Shown here: positions 20,175-28,315 of the stretch, one piece after another
Numbering within the stretch: position 1 is the first letter of the stretch
Layout of the letters: the number at the start of each line of letters is the position of its first letter
Origin: Flavobacteriaceae bacterium
Lineage (GTDB): Bacteria; Bacteroidota; Bacteroidia; Flavobacteriales; Flavobacteriaceae
DNA: 64,000 nucleotides
Reading direction: 5' to 3'
Assembly (NCBI GenBank): GCA_030835825.1
Contig: JAURRA010000028.1
Coordinates: forward strand, 1 to 64,000
Notes under the pieces: model-generated
Told to the model about the DNA's origin: nothing
Database searches by the model: none
The model's input: only the letters and a program-made list of their open reading frames with translations
Position numbers and translations under genes: made by a program

Positions 20175-20936
20175 ATGAAAATCATTTCTTACAACGTTAA
20201 TGGTGTGCGTGCTGCTCAAAAAAAAGGCCTGGTTGAGTGGCTCAAAACTACAAATGCTGACGTGGTCTGTCTTCAGGAAATTAAAGCCAATCAAGATCAA
20301 ATCGATTTGGCGGCCTTTGAAGCCGCAGGTTATAAACATCACTATTGGTTTAGCGCTCAGAAAAAAGGATATAGTGGTGTTGCGATTTTGAGTAAAGATG
20401 AGCCTCTACATGTTGCCTATGGCACGGGGATAGAATCAATGGATTTTGAAGGTCGAAACATTAGGGCAGATTTTGAAAAATGTTCAGTGATGAGCGTTTA
20501 TGTCCCATCGGGCACCAATTTGGATCGGTTGACTCATAAATTGGAGTATATGGATATGTTTCATCATTATATTGATTCCTTGAAAGACACCCATCCCAAT
20601 TTGATTATTTGCGGCGATTATAACATTTGTCATGAGGCCATAGATATTCACGATCCAATTAGAAATAAGAATGTTTCAGGTTTCTTGCCCGAGGAAAGAG
20701 CTTGGTTTAGTCGCTTTTTGAAAAGTGGATTTATTGATGCTTTCCGACATTTTAACAGTGCCCCTCATCATTATTCTTGGTGGAGCTATAGAGCTAATTC
20801 AAGAGCAAATAACAAAGGGTGGCGTTTAGATTACACCCTAGTTTCAAAGCCGATGGAGTCTAGGTTGATAAGGGCAGTAATCCTTCCCGAAGCGGTTCAC
20901 AGCGACCATTGTCCAGTGCTTGTCGAAATATCATAA
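20175..20936 (+). CDS. xth: Exodeoxyribonuclease III (AP endonuclease, xth family)
   Basis: A 253-aa cytosolic base-excision-repair enzyme that cuts DNA at abasic sites and degrades 3' ends. Family residues are visible: Asn in SYNVNGVRAAQKKG, metal-binding Glu in CLQEIKAN, Asp/Asn in CGDYNICHEAIDIHDP and the catalytic pair in HSDHCPVLVEI at the C-terminus. The WWSYRANSR and GWRLDYTLVS segments are also standard. The length is typical. The aldo-keto reductase gene begins 11 bases after the stop on the same strand. Confidence 0.95.
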   Translation: MKIISYNVNGVRAAQKKGLVEWLKTTNADVVCLQEIKANQDQIDLAAFEAAGYKHHYWFSAQKKGYSGVAILSKDEPLHVAYGTGIESMDFEGRNIRADFEKCSVMSVYVPSGTNLDRLTHKLEYMDMFHHYIDSLKDTHPNLIICGDYNICHEAIDIHDPIRNKNVSGFLPEERAWFSRFLKSGFIDAFRHFNSAPHHYSWWSYRANSRANNKGWRLDYTLVSKPMESRLIRAVILPEAVHSDHCPVLVEIS

Positions 20937-20947
20937 CAATCAAACCA

Positions 20948-21985
20948 ATGAAATACACAACGATTCCCCAAACTGACATAAAAATTAGTAAAATCTGTCT
21001 CGGAACCATGACGTGGGGAAATCAAAATTCGCAAGAAGAGGGGTTTGAGCAGTTAGATATGGCCCTGGAACAAGGTGTCAACTTTATTGACACTGCTGAG
21101 CTCTATCCGGTGCCAGCTACTGCCGAGACCCAAGGACGAACCAGCACTATCATTGGGAATTGGCTCAAAGAACGTAAAAATAGAGATCAAGTTGTTTTGG
21201 CTACAAAAATTGCTGGTCCAGGTGACTACACTGCGCATATCAGTACAGAAGGGTTTAGCCCAAAGGCTATTAAAACGGCTGTCGATAAGAGCCTTAAAAG
21301 ATTACAGACCGATTATATCGATTTGTACCAACTTCATTGGCCAGAGCGACATACCAATAGATTTGGAATTAGAGACTATCAGCACAGGCCGGATGATCCA
21401 TGGACAGAAAATTTTCATGAAGTTTTACTAACCCTAGATGAAGTAGTCAAGACGGGTAAAATCAGACATATTGGAATTTCTAATGAATCATCGTGGGGGA
21501 CCATGAGATTTTTGGAGGAATCGAAAACGCATCAGCTGCCCAGAATGCGTACCATTCAGAATTCATATTCTCTTTTAAACAGAACTTTTGAAGGCGATCT
21601 TGCCGAAATTGCAGTGAGAGAAAATATAGGTCTATTGGCCTATTCACCTCTGGCCTTCGGGGTACTTAGTGGAAAATATATTAATAATACTGCTGCTGAA
21701 AATTCTAGATTAAAACTCTTTCCACGTTTTTCAAGGTATAGTAGTGAGCAATCTACCGAGGCGACTAGGAAATATATGGCAATTGCTAATGAGTTTAATA
21801 TCAGTTTGGCGCAAATGGCATTGGCTTTTGTTAACGCTCAACCTTTTGTAACAGCCAACATTATTGGAGCTACCAATTTGAAACAATTGGAGGAAAATAT
21901 TTTAAGTATCAATCATACCTTATCGGATGATGTATTGAAAGCAATAGCTGAAGTGCATGCCCAAATTCCTAACCCTGCGCCTTAA
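20948..21985 (+). CDS. Aldo/keto reductase, Tas-like
   Basis: A 345-aa NADP(H)-dependent oxidoreductase of the Tas/YgdS subgroup. The start at 20948 gives MKYTTIPQTDIKISKICLGT; an upstream in-frame alternative lies inside xth and is rejected. The TIM-barrel active-site Asp-Tyr pair is in DTAELYPVP, the Lys in ATKIAGPG and the His in YQLHWPERH. The long insert after the Tyr (PATAETQGRTSTIIGNWL) is characteristic of Tas. The physiological substrate is unknown. The gene is probably co-transcribed with xth and ends 12 bases before a strong bidirectional terminator. Confidence 0.9.
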   Translation: MKYTTIPQTDIKISKICLGTMTWGNQNSQEEGFEQLDMALEQGVNFIDTAELYPVPATAETQGRTSTIIGNWLKERKNRDQVVLATKIAGPGDYTAHISTEGFSPKAIKTAVDKSLKRLQTDYIDLYQLHWPERHTNRFGIRDYQHRPDDPWTENFHEVLLTLDEVVKTGKIRHIGISNESSWGTMRFLEESKTHQLPRMRTIQNSYSLLNRTFEGDLAEIAVRENIGLLAYSPLAFGVLSGKYINNTAAENSRLKLFPRFSRYSSEQSTEATRKYMAIANEFNISLAQMALAFVNAQPFVTANIIGATNLKQLEENILSINHTLSDDVLKAIAEVHAQIPNPAP

Positions 21986-21996
21986 TTTTAGGATAT

Positions 21997-22024
21997 AAAA
22001 AAACCCCACATTTGTGGGGTTTTT
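21997..22024. terminator. Bidirectional rho-independent terminator
   Basis: A seven-base A run, CCCCAC, loop ATTT, GTGGGG and a T run. It lies between the stops of the aldo-keto reductase (+) and RNase G (-) and can serve both. Confidence 0.9.
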
Positions 22025-22026
22025 AA

Positions 22027-23571
22027 TTAGCGCAATCTCTTTCCTTTTGCGTCGAGAAAATGAAATTCGAGATAGGTATAGGCATCCCTAGGTAGGATTT
22101 TCACCCAGGCCTTGTGTTTGAAGTACCATTTCATTCGTATGGAAGGAAAGCCTTGTTTCAAAAAGGCTGCAATAAAGGGATGTACATGAAGTACCATCTT
22201 TTTATGTTTCTTGCGAATAAGGGATTCTAGCTCCAAAGTCATAGTTTGTAACAATAAAATAGGTGCTTCTACCTCTTCATTGTTTCCGCCGTTAGGGTCC
22301 TTCTCTTTGGTTTTGATTTCCATTTCTGGACGAACACGCTGTCGTGTCATTTGTATCAGACCAAATTTTGAAGGAGGCAAAATTTTATGCTTTGCCCTAT
22401 CATTTTTCATCTCATCTCTAAAGTGATTGAAAAGCTGTTTTCTGTTTTCGGCTCTGCCCAAATCAATAAAATCGATAACAATAATACCGCCCATGTCGCG
22501 CAAGCGCAGTTGCCGGGCAATTTCAGTTGCTGCCAATAAATTCACTTCGAGTGAGACCTCCTCAGGATTTTTCGAGTTGTTTGATCCTTTGCCACTATTG
22601 ACATCGATAACATGCAGTGCTTCTGTATGTTCTATGATAAGTGAGGCTCCTTTGTCTGTTGAAACATGGCGACCAAACGAGGTTTTAATTTCTCGTTCAA
22701 CGCCGTACTTCTCGAAAATAGGAACTGAAGATTGATAAAATTTGACTATCGACTCTTTTTGGGGTGCTATTTCAGCGATGTTGTCTTTGATTTGATAATA
22801 TAAATTCTCGTCGTCAACAACGATTGAAGTAAATGAGTCGTTAAAAATATCTCTAAGAATGGAAAAAGCCTTGTTGCCGTCTTCATGAATTTTTGTCGGA
22901 AAACTCGCTTTTGGAATTTTCTTGCACAATGCAATCCATTTGTTGTATAGATTAGACAAGTCCCGATCCAAATCGGCAACTTTCTTATCTTGTGCAACTG
23001 TTCGTACAATTACTCCAAATCCTTTGGGAGTAATACTTTTTACTAGTCTTTTGAGTCGGTCTTTTTCTTCATGACCTTCAATTTTCTGAGAAATCGAAAT
23101 GCGGTCTGAAAAAGGTACCAATACGAGGTATCTTCCAGCAAGTGATATTTCGGAATTCAGTCTGGGACCTTTTGTTGAAATAGGTTCCTTAATGACTTGT
23201 ACCAAAATGGATTGATTGACTTTGACGGCGTCAACTATTCTTCCGTCTTTATCAATACCGTCTTCTAACTCGTAATTTTTGAGAGAAAAATCTTTTAACT
23301 TACCTGAACTTACGCTTTTGACGAATTTTATGAGAGATGGTACATTAGGACCTAAATCGTGATAGTGTAAAAAACCATCTTTTTCGTAGCCAACATTAAC
23401 AAATGCTGCATTCAATCCTGGAACACATTTTCTTGCTTTAGCAATAAAAATATCGCCAACTGCAAACTGTGTATCTCCTTCATCTCTGTGTAATTCTGTC
23501 AATCTACCATCTTCCATGAGGGCAAAATCAACTTGTCCCGAATCAGAACGTATGATTAATTCTTTTGACAT
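22027..23571 (-). CDS. rng: Ribonuclease G/E family endoribonuclease
   Basis: A 514-aa endoribonuclease that cleaves single-stranded AU-rich RNA in rRNA maturation and mRNA decay. The N-terminus contains an S1 domain (about residues 35-130, with GDIFIAKARKCVPGLNAAFV). The catalytic DNase I-like part has the two metal-binding Asp in HVIDVNSGKG and IIVIDFIDLGRAENR. The zinc-link cysteines (CPxCxG) of E. coli RNase E/G are absent after the segment LIQMTRQRVRPEMEIKTKEK. The length is that of RNase G, with no C-terminal degradosome scaffold. A long hairpin sits 13 bases upstream of the start. It is downstream of the HU and 29-aa protein genes. Confidence 0.95.
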   Translation of the reverse strand: MSKELIIRSDSGQVDFALMEDGRLTELHRDEGDTQFAVGDIFIAKARKCVPGLNAAFVNVGYEKDGFLHYHDLGPNVPSLIKFVKSVSSGKLKDFSLKNYELEDGIDKDGRIVDAVKVNQSILVQVIKEPISTKGPRLNSEISLAGRYLVLVPFSDRISISQKIEGHEEKDRLKRLVKSITPKGFGVIVRTVAQDKKVADLDRDLSNLYNKWIALCKKIPKASFPTKIHEDGNKAFSILRDIFNDSFTSIVVDDENLYYQIKDNIAEIAPQKESIVKFYQSSVPIFEKYGVEREIKTSFGRHVSTDKGASLIIEHTEALHVIDVNSGKGSNNSKNPEEVSLEVNLLAATEIARQLRLRDMGGIIVIDFIDLGRAENRKQLFNHFRDEMKNDRAKHKILPPSKFGLIQMTRQRVRPEMEIKTKEKDPNGGNNEEVEAPILLLQTMTLELESLIRKKHKKMVLHVHPFIAAFLKQGFPSIRMKWYFKHKAWVKILPRDAYTYLEFHFLDAKGKRLR

Positions 23572-23584
23572 ATATAGTTAATTT

Positions 23585-23617
23585 AAATCCATACCCAAAA
23601 CGGGTACAGATGGATTT
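23585..23617 (-). promoter_or_regulatory. Leader hairpin of rng
   Basis: Perfect inverted arms AAATCCAT (23585-23592) and ATGGATTT (23610-23617) are extended by ACCC/GGGT with a 4-base bulge, giving a 12-pair stem just 13 bases before the RNase G start codon. Its position could mask the translation start or be an RNase target; E. coli rne is autoregulated through 5' leader hairpins, which makes the analogy attractive, but it is only inference here. Confidence 0.55.
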
Positions 23618-23721
23618 ATGTAATATTTACAGGATAATTATCGTAAAACTCAACGCGACACTTGAGTGAAAACGCTGAATTTAGATGTCAAAGAACGCTA
23701 TTAGATGAAGAGTAATCTAAA

Positions 23722-23811
23722 TTACTTCTTCTTGTGACGATTCGCACGTCTGCGCTTCTTGCGCTTGTGCGTCGCTACCTTATGTCTTTTACGTTTTTTA
23801 CCGCTTGGCAT
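23722..23811 (-). CDS. 29-aa highly basic AURKAIP1/COX24-type (bS22-like) ribosomal protein
   Basis: This short gene encodes MPSGKKRKRHKVATHKRKKR followed by nine more residues ending HKKK. Lys, Arg and His make up about two thirds of it. The pattern matches the tiny AURKAIP1/COX24-domain proteins of Bacteroidota, related to mitochondrial mS38 and mycobacterial bS22, which sit in the decoding region of the small ribosomal subunit. It lies 39 bases downstream of the HU gene on the same strand, and 150 bases upstream of rng. The conserved sequence, not the length, is what makes it credible. Confidence 0.85.
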   Translation of the reverse strand: MPSGKKRKRHKVATHKRKKRRRANRHKKK

Positions 23812-23850
23812 AAATAATTATTTTTAAATATTATTAAACAATAGGGCAGC

Positions 23851-24141
23851 TTATTTCACCTTAACATGTTCCTTGACAGACTGAACAAACACTTTGGCCG
23901 GTTTAAAGGCAGGAATGTTGTGTGCAGGGATAGTTATTGTGGTGTTTTTAGAAATATTGCGGCCAGTTTTTTCAGCTCGGGTTTTAACAATAAAACTCCC
24001 AAAACCTCTTAAGTAAACATTATTACCACTAGCCACGGAGGATTTTACTTCGTTCATAAATGATTCAACAGTGGCAAGAACATCTCCTTTTTCGATGCCC
24101 AGTTGATCAGATATTTTCGAAACCAATTCAGCTTTTGTCAT
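23851..24141 (-). CDS. HU/IHF family DNA-binding protein
   Basis: A 96-aa nucleoid protein. It begins MTKAELVSKISDQLG, has the core beta-arm sequence (VYLRGFGSFIVKTRAEKTGRN) and the DNA-intercalating-arm proline region TITIPAHNIPAFKPAK. The short C-terminal helix ends in KEHVKVK. It bends and compacts DNA; whether it is HU-like or IHF-like in specificity cannot be told. It has its own promoter (24180-24209) and is probably transcribed with the 29-aa ribosomal-type protein. Confidence 0.95.
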   Translation of the reverse strand: MTKAELVSKISDQLGIEKGDVLATVESFMNEVKSSVASGNNVYLRGFGSFIVKTRAEKTGRNISKNTTITIPAHNIPAFKPAKVFVQSVKEHVKVK

Positions 24142-24179
24142 AAGTATAAATTTATATCTGGTTATTCTTTAAAGGGTTG

Positions 24180-24209
24180 CAAATATAGAGTTTAAATTCA
24201 ATAATTCAA
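24180..24209 (-). promoter_or_regulatory. Bacteroidota-type promoter of the HU gene
   Basis: On the minus strand, TTG (24209-24207) is followed after exactly 19 bases by TATATTTG (24187-24180). The start codon at 24141 is ~38 bases further on. It is a full match to TTG-19-TAnnTTTG. Confidence 0.75.
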
Positions 24210-24260
24210 GCTCATTTATTAATTTTTAAGCCCTTAAAAGCTTACTTTTGAACTCGCTAT

Positions 24261-25313
24261 ATGGTTCAGCCCAATTTATCCGATGTCCTTTTAAGATGGT
24301 TTGATGATAATCAAAGAGACTTGCCGTGGCGGACTACGAAAGAGCCTTATTTGATTTGGCTTTCTGAAGTTATACTCCAGCAAACTCAAGTAGCGCAAGG
24401 CTTGCCCTATTATTTAAATTTCCGGTCCCAATTTCCTACTGTTTTTGATCTGGCCAAAGCCAATGAACAGGAAGTGCTCAAGGCTTGGGAAGGCTTGGGC
24501 TATTACTCGAGAGCCCGCAATTTGCACAAGACGGCTATTGAAGTAGCTACTCACTTGGAAGGTGATTTTCCTAAAACAGCCACTGGTTTAATGCAATTGC
24601 CGGGAATAGGCCCTTACACTGCCAATGCGGTGGCTTCAATTTGTTATGACGAGAAGGTTGCCGTTGTCGACGGTAATGTATACCGCGTTTTGTCGCGCTA
24701 TTTTGGTGTGAGTTTGCCGATTAACGAATCATCAGGGATTAATTATTTTAAAACCTTATCACAAGAAATATTGCCTGACCAAAGGATTGGTGATTACAAC
24801 CAAGCTGTTATGGAATTTGGGGCATTAATATGCACCCCCAAGCAGCCCAGTTGCTGCAAGTGTCCTTTGAACAGTAGCTGCGCTGCACTTGCTAATAAGG
24901 AAGTAATCAATTTGCCTGTCAAAACCAATAAAGTGAAAGTCCGAAAAAGGTATTTCAATTATTTGATATATCTCGATCTGGAGCGGAAAACCCCCTTGAA
25001 TAAGCGCTTGGAAAAGGACATATGGCAACACTTGTACGAATTTCCGCTAATTGAATCAAATGGTTTGCTCGGGGTTAGGGATATGCGACATCAGGTGTCT
25101 GAGCTCTTTAAATATAACATTCAGGGGGACTTATCTTTAATTAATGCAAAACCTATTGTGCAAAAACTAACCCATCAACATATTTTTGCGAACTTTTGGC
25201 TTGCTCGCGCAGACCAAATCAATGCTGATTTTTTGTCTTTAGAAGTCTTTGAAAAATATCCAATGCCTCAGCTCATCGTTAGATTTTTGAAAAATTTCAG
25301 AAGACATTTATAG
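24261..25313 (+). CDS. mutY: A/G-specific adenine glycosylase
   Basis: A 350-aa DNA repair enzyme that removes adenine mispaired with 8-oxoguanine. The helix-hairpin-helix reads LMQLPGIGPYTANAVAS, with the catalytic Asp in AVVDGNVYRVLSRYFG. The catalytic Glu region LSEVILQQTQV is near the N-terminus. The iron-sulfur loop has exact C-x6-C-x2-C-x5-C spacing in CTPKQPSCCKCPLNSSC. The C-terminal third is the NUDIX-like 8-oxoG recognition domain. A TACTTTTG element (24243-24250) lies 10 bases before the start. The order mutY-ssb-gldE-gldD is one I recognise from many Bacteroidota. Confidence 0.96.
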   Translation: MVQPNLSDVLLRWFDDNQRDLPWRTTKEPYLIWLSEVILQQTQVAQGLPYYLNFRSQFPTVFDLAKANEQEVLKAWEGLGYYSRARNLHKTAIEVATHLEGDFPKTATGLMQLPGIGPYTANAVASICYDEKVAVVDGNVYRVLSRYFGVSLPINESSGINYFKTLSQEILPDQRIGDYNQAVMEFGALICTPKQPSCCKCPLNSSCAALANKEVINLPVKTNKVKVRKRYFNYLIYLDLERKTPLNKRLEKDIWQHLYEFPLIESNGLLGVRDMRHQVSELFKYNIQGDLSLINAKPIVQKLTHQHIFANFWLARADQINADFLSLEVFEKYPMPQLIVRFLKNFRRHL

Positions 25314-25386
25314 TAAGCTTTCATTTTTTTGTATTTTTAATGTCAATTGTATTAACAAGCCTTTTAGGCTATAAAAACCTCAAGTT

Positions 25387-25803
25387 ATGTCAGGAACTTT
25401 AAATAAAGTCATGTTGATTGGTCATCTGGGAGATGACGTTAAAATGCACTATTTTGATGACGGTGCCTGCGTTGGTCGTTTTTCTTTAGCTACAAACGAA
25501 TCTTACACGAACAAACAGACCAACGAAAGGGTGACTAACACAGAATGGCACAATGTTGTTGTCCGAAATAAGGCAGCTGAAATTTGCGAAAAATACCTTA
25601 GTAAGGGTGATAAAGTTTATATCGAAGGCCGGATTAAAACTAGGAAATGGCAAGATGACAAAGGTGTTGATCGTTATTCTACCGAAGTGGTTTGCAATGA
25701 ATTCACCTTTTTGTCTACAAAATCAGACCCTAGTAGCGCCTCTAAAGACAATACCTTAGCGCCAGAATCACCACCAACTGATAACTCAGACTTACCCTTT
25801 TAG
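25387..25803 (+). CDS. ssb: Single-stranded DNA-binding protein
   Basis: A 138-aa SSB with an N-terminal OB fold (about residues 1-105; MSGTLNKVMLIGHLGDDVKM, EWHNVVV, KGDKVYIEGRIKTRKWQDD) and a short disordered linker. It ends in the acidic tip SDLPF, which recruits repair and replication proteins. The length is at the short end for the family. It sits between mutY and gldE on the same strand. Confidence 0.96.
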   Translation: MSGTLNKVMLIGHLGDDVKMHYFDDGACVGRFSLATNESYTNKQTNERVTNTEWHNVVVRNKAAEICEKYLSKGDKVYIEGRIKTRKWQDDKGVDRYSTEVVCNEFTFLSTKSDPSSASKDNTLAPESPPTDNSDLPF

Positions 25804-25824
25804 GACTAACTAACACAACAGAAT

Positions 25825-27135
25825 TTGGACTCAGACCCATTAAGTTTACTTGTACTACTTGGTACGATTGATTTCGCTTTTTTTCAGGGTTTATTTGTTT
25901 TCACAATACTGTTGGGTATGTCTGCCCTAGTGTCTGGGTCAGAAGTAGCGTGTTTTTCATTAACTCAAACGCAATTATCAGAGTCTGATTCTGAAAGTAT
26001 CAAGCTGATACAGTGCATGATCCAATGGCCAGAACGTCTTCTGGCAACCATTTTAGTCGCGAACAATTTTATCAATATTGGGATTGTTCTCTTATTCTCT
26101 AAATTAGGAGATACTTTATTCATCGACATTGAGGATACAGTGCTGAGATTTGTCGTTGAAATTGTCGTAGCTACTTTTTTGCTTTTGATATTTGGAGAAA
26201 TATTACCCAAGATTTATGCCAATCGAAACAATCTGAAGTTTGCCCTATTTGTTGCCCGACCTTTATATGGATTGTTTTATGTGCTAAAGCCAATTAGTAA
26301 ACCCATGCAAATGATTACTTCTTTTCTGAGAAGTGGGTTTTCACAGAGAAAATCTAGCTTTAGTGTAGATCACTTGTCTCAGGCTTTGGAGTTGACAGAT
26401 CCTGAGGATACCTCAAAACAAGAGCAAAAAATATTAAAAGGAATAGTTTCTTTTGGTAATACAGACACCAAGCAGGTTATGAGTCAAAGGCTTGATATTC
26501 ATGCAATAGATATTAACACGCCCTTCGAACAAGTGCTTGCCGATATTCTAGAAAATGGACACTCTCGAGTGCCAATCTACGATACAGATATCGATCATGT
26601 CGTTGGAATATTATACGTAAAAGATTTGTTGTCACATTTAAATGATGCGTCCTTTGATTGGACTGGCCTGCTTCGCGATCCGTATTTCGTCCCTGAGAAT
26701 AAGAAACTGGATGATCTAATGGCTGAGTTTCAAGAAAAAAAGGTGCACCTAGCTTTGGTAGTAGACGAATATGGTGGTACTTCGGGACTGGTTACCCTTG
26801 AGGATATCATTGAGGAAATTGTTGGTGATATTTCTGACGAATTCGATGATGATGATGTGAATTTTGTAAAAATTGACGACTTGAATTTTATGTTTGATGG
26901 TAAAACCAATTTGAAGGACGTCTATCGCATTGCGCAAATTGACAATGTAGATCTTTTTGAAGCTGCCAAAGGAGAGGCCGATACCTTAGCAGGTTTAGTT
27001 CTCGAATTGTCAGGAAATTTCCCCAAAAGGGGTGCCGTGATTAATTTTCACCACTGTACCTTCACCATTGAACAACTGGACAAAAAACGAATCAAAAAAA
27101 TCAAATTATCAAAAGAGCAAGTGCACTTTTTGTAA
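25825..27135 (+). CDS. gldE: Gliding motility-associated protein GldE (CNNM/CBS/CorC family)
   Basis: A 436-aa inner-membrane protein with an N-terminal CNNM transmembrane domain (about residues 1-185), a CBS pair (about 205-330; NGHSRVPIYDTDIDHVVGIL and ALVVDEYGGTSGLVTLEDI) and a CorC/HlyC C-terminal domain. It starts with TTG, since no upstream ATG fits. In Flavobacterium johnsoniae GldE is linked genetically to GldD in gliding and type IX secretion. The 3' end overlaps the region that seems to encode the GldD signal peptide. The assignment rests on both the domain set and the gldD neighbour; alone it would be called a hemolysin-related transporter. Confidence 0.9.
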   Translation: MDSDPLSLLVLLGTIDFAFFQGLFVFTILLGMSALVSGSEVACFSLTQTQLSESDSESIKLIQCMIQWPERLLATILVANNFINIGIVLLFSKLGDTLFIDIEDTVLRFVVEIVVATFLLLIFGEILPKIYANRNNLKFALFVARPLYGLFYVLKPISKPMQMITSFLRSGFSQRKSSFSVDHLSQALELTDPEDTSKQEQKILKGIVSFGNTDTKQVMSQRLDIHAIDINTPFEQVLADILENGHSRVPIYDTDIDHVVGILYVKDLLSHLNDASFDWTGLLRDPYFVPENKKLDDLMAEFQEKKVHLALVVDEYGGTSGLVTLEDIIEEIVGDISDEFDDDDVNFVKIDDLNFMFDGKTNLKDVYRIAQIDNVDLFEAAKGEADTLAGLVLELSGNFPKRGAVINFHHCTFTIEQLDKKRIKKIKLSKEQVHFL

Positions 27136-27701
27136 CCCTGCTAACGGTGCTTGTATTGACGCAATCGTGCGAAGAAGCTGCAGTGCCAAAACCAAAAGGC
27201 TATTTGCGTTTGTCTTTTCCAGATTCCCGCTACCTGCTGTTTGACCAAAATGACGCATTTACGTTCGACAAAAATATTTGGTGCGATGTTTATCAGTCTG
27301 TTAATAAAGATATGACTAGGCGAAAACAAATGAATTTGGTTTATCCCAAACAAAACGCTGTTTTGTACTGTACCTATGTTTCTTTAAAGTCAAACGATTT
27401 GGAATCGCTTTTGTTGGATGCTCAAAATAGAACTCAAAAACACGCCATCAAAGCCGATGCCATAGAAATGCAACCATATCAAGATGTTGTCAACAAGGTA
27501 TACGGTATGTTTTACGATGTTACGGGTAATGCCGCGTCACCCTTGCAGTTTTATGTTACGGATAGCATAAATCACTTTTTGTCGGGCGCGCTCTATTTCT
27601 CTAGTCAACCCAATTATGACTCTATCCTCCCAGCAATTGATTACTTGAGATCGGATCTCCGTCGTTTCATGGAAAGCTTGCAATGGAAATCTCAGGAATA
27701 A
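27105..27701 (+). CDS. gldD: Gliding motility lipoprotein GldD
   Basis: A lipoprotein required for gliding and type IX secretion in F. johnsoniae. It is recognised by the mature N-terminus PKPKGYLRLSFP and the C-terminal GALYFSSQPNYDSILPAIDY. The first canonical start is GTG at 27147, which leaves only seven residues before the lipidation Cys in LTQSC. Reading upstream in the same frame to ATT at 27105 yields an ideal lipoprotein signal: two basic residues, then SALFVTLLTVLVLTQSC. The next upstream in-frame stop is at 27069, and no ATG, GTG or TTG lies between. I therefore propose ATT 27105 as the start, overlapping gldE by 31 bases. The fallback is 27147-27701. Confidence 0.85.
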   Translation: MIKRASALFVTLLTVLVLTQSCEEAAVPKPKGYLRLSFPDSRYLLFDQNDAFTFDKNIWCDVYQSVNKDMTRRKQMNLVYPKQNAVLYCTYVSLKSNDLESLLLDAQNRTQKHAIKADAIEMQPYQDVVNKVYGMFYDVTGNAASPLQFYVTDSINHFLSGALYFSSQPNYDSILPAIDYLRSDLRRFMESLQWKSQE

Positions 27702-28244
27702 CTAAGAGCTTTTTGTCTTACAGCATTCTTTTTTACAATCGGCAGCACAAGCCTTAGCCTCTTCTTTTGCTTTGTCTTTGCAACAGGGCTTTTCACAATC
27801 TGCCTTACAAGATTTGGCGTCAGTTTTTCCTTTACAGCAAGCCATTTTACAAGCCGTTTTATGAGATTCGTTTGTATTAAAATCGCTTACCCTCTTTATG
27901 TTTACAGCTTGGTACATGTCTCCTGAAGCTTTGACTGAGGATTCAATATCATCGAGATCTAAAACTGTTGGATCAAACTTGACACGGGCAGTTTTGGAGT
28001 CAAAGTCTACCGCGGCATGGGCAACGCCCTCGGTTTTAGATAAATTTGTTTCAATAGTCTTCGCGCATCCCATTGCGCAGGTCATACCTTCAATAGTGAA
28101 TTCTGCTAAAGCATAATCTTCATTTTCAGGCATTATTTGTTTTGTTTCGGTAGTATCGACATGTACGATTTCGACTTCTTCTGGAGCATTCTTACATTGA
28201 AAGCTTAATAGGGTTAGGAATGAAATTGTTAGGTATTTTTTCAT
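27702..28244 (-). CDS. HMA-domain lipoprotein with metallothionein-like cysteine tail
   Basis: A 180-aa exported protein. A hydrophobic signal ends at LLSFQC (Cys about 17, possible lipidation). Residues ~45-115 form a heavy-metal-associated domain with the motif EGMTCAMGCAKT, a variant of GMxCxxC with an extra residue between the cysteines. The last ~50 residues hold eleven cysteines in repeats of C-x3-CC or C-x3-C-x3-CC spaced by lysine-rich stretches. It should bind soft metals such as copper or zinc in the periplasm or at the membrane. No metal ATPase or regulator lies nearby. Its stop is immediately adjacent to that of gldD, on the opposite strand. Confidence 0.82.
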   Translation of the reverse strand: MKKYLTISFLTLLSFQCKNAPEEVEIVHVDTTETKQIMPENEDYALAEFTIEGMTCAMGCAKTIETNLSKTEGVAHAAVDFDSKTARVKFDPTVLDLDDIESSVKASGDMYQAVNIKRVSDFNTNESHKTACKMACCKGKTDAKSCKADCEKPCCKDKAKEEAKACAADCKKECCKTKSS

Positions 28245-28315
28245 AACGTAAATATTAATTAAGTGGAGGCTAAAGTAATAAAATTATACATTTCTTTGCA
28301 ATCATAAATATATTA

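Noticed and set aside
22427-22735. 102-aa open frame antisense to rng
   Set aside because: It is inside the RNase G catalytic region and has the composition of a shadow frame.
23819-23850. AT-rich palindromic run as a terminator after HU
   Set aside because: The pairing is only A and T with no T tail in the right place, and the 29-aa gene follows directly.
25825-27135. Hemolysin
   Set aside because: The CNNM-CBS-CorC layout and the gldD neighbour make GldE the better reading.
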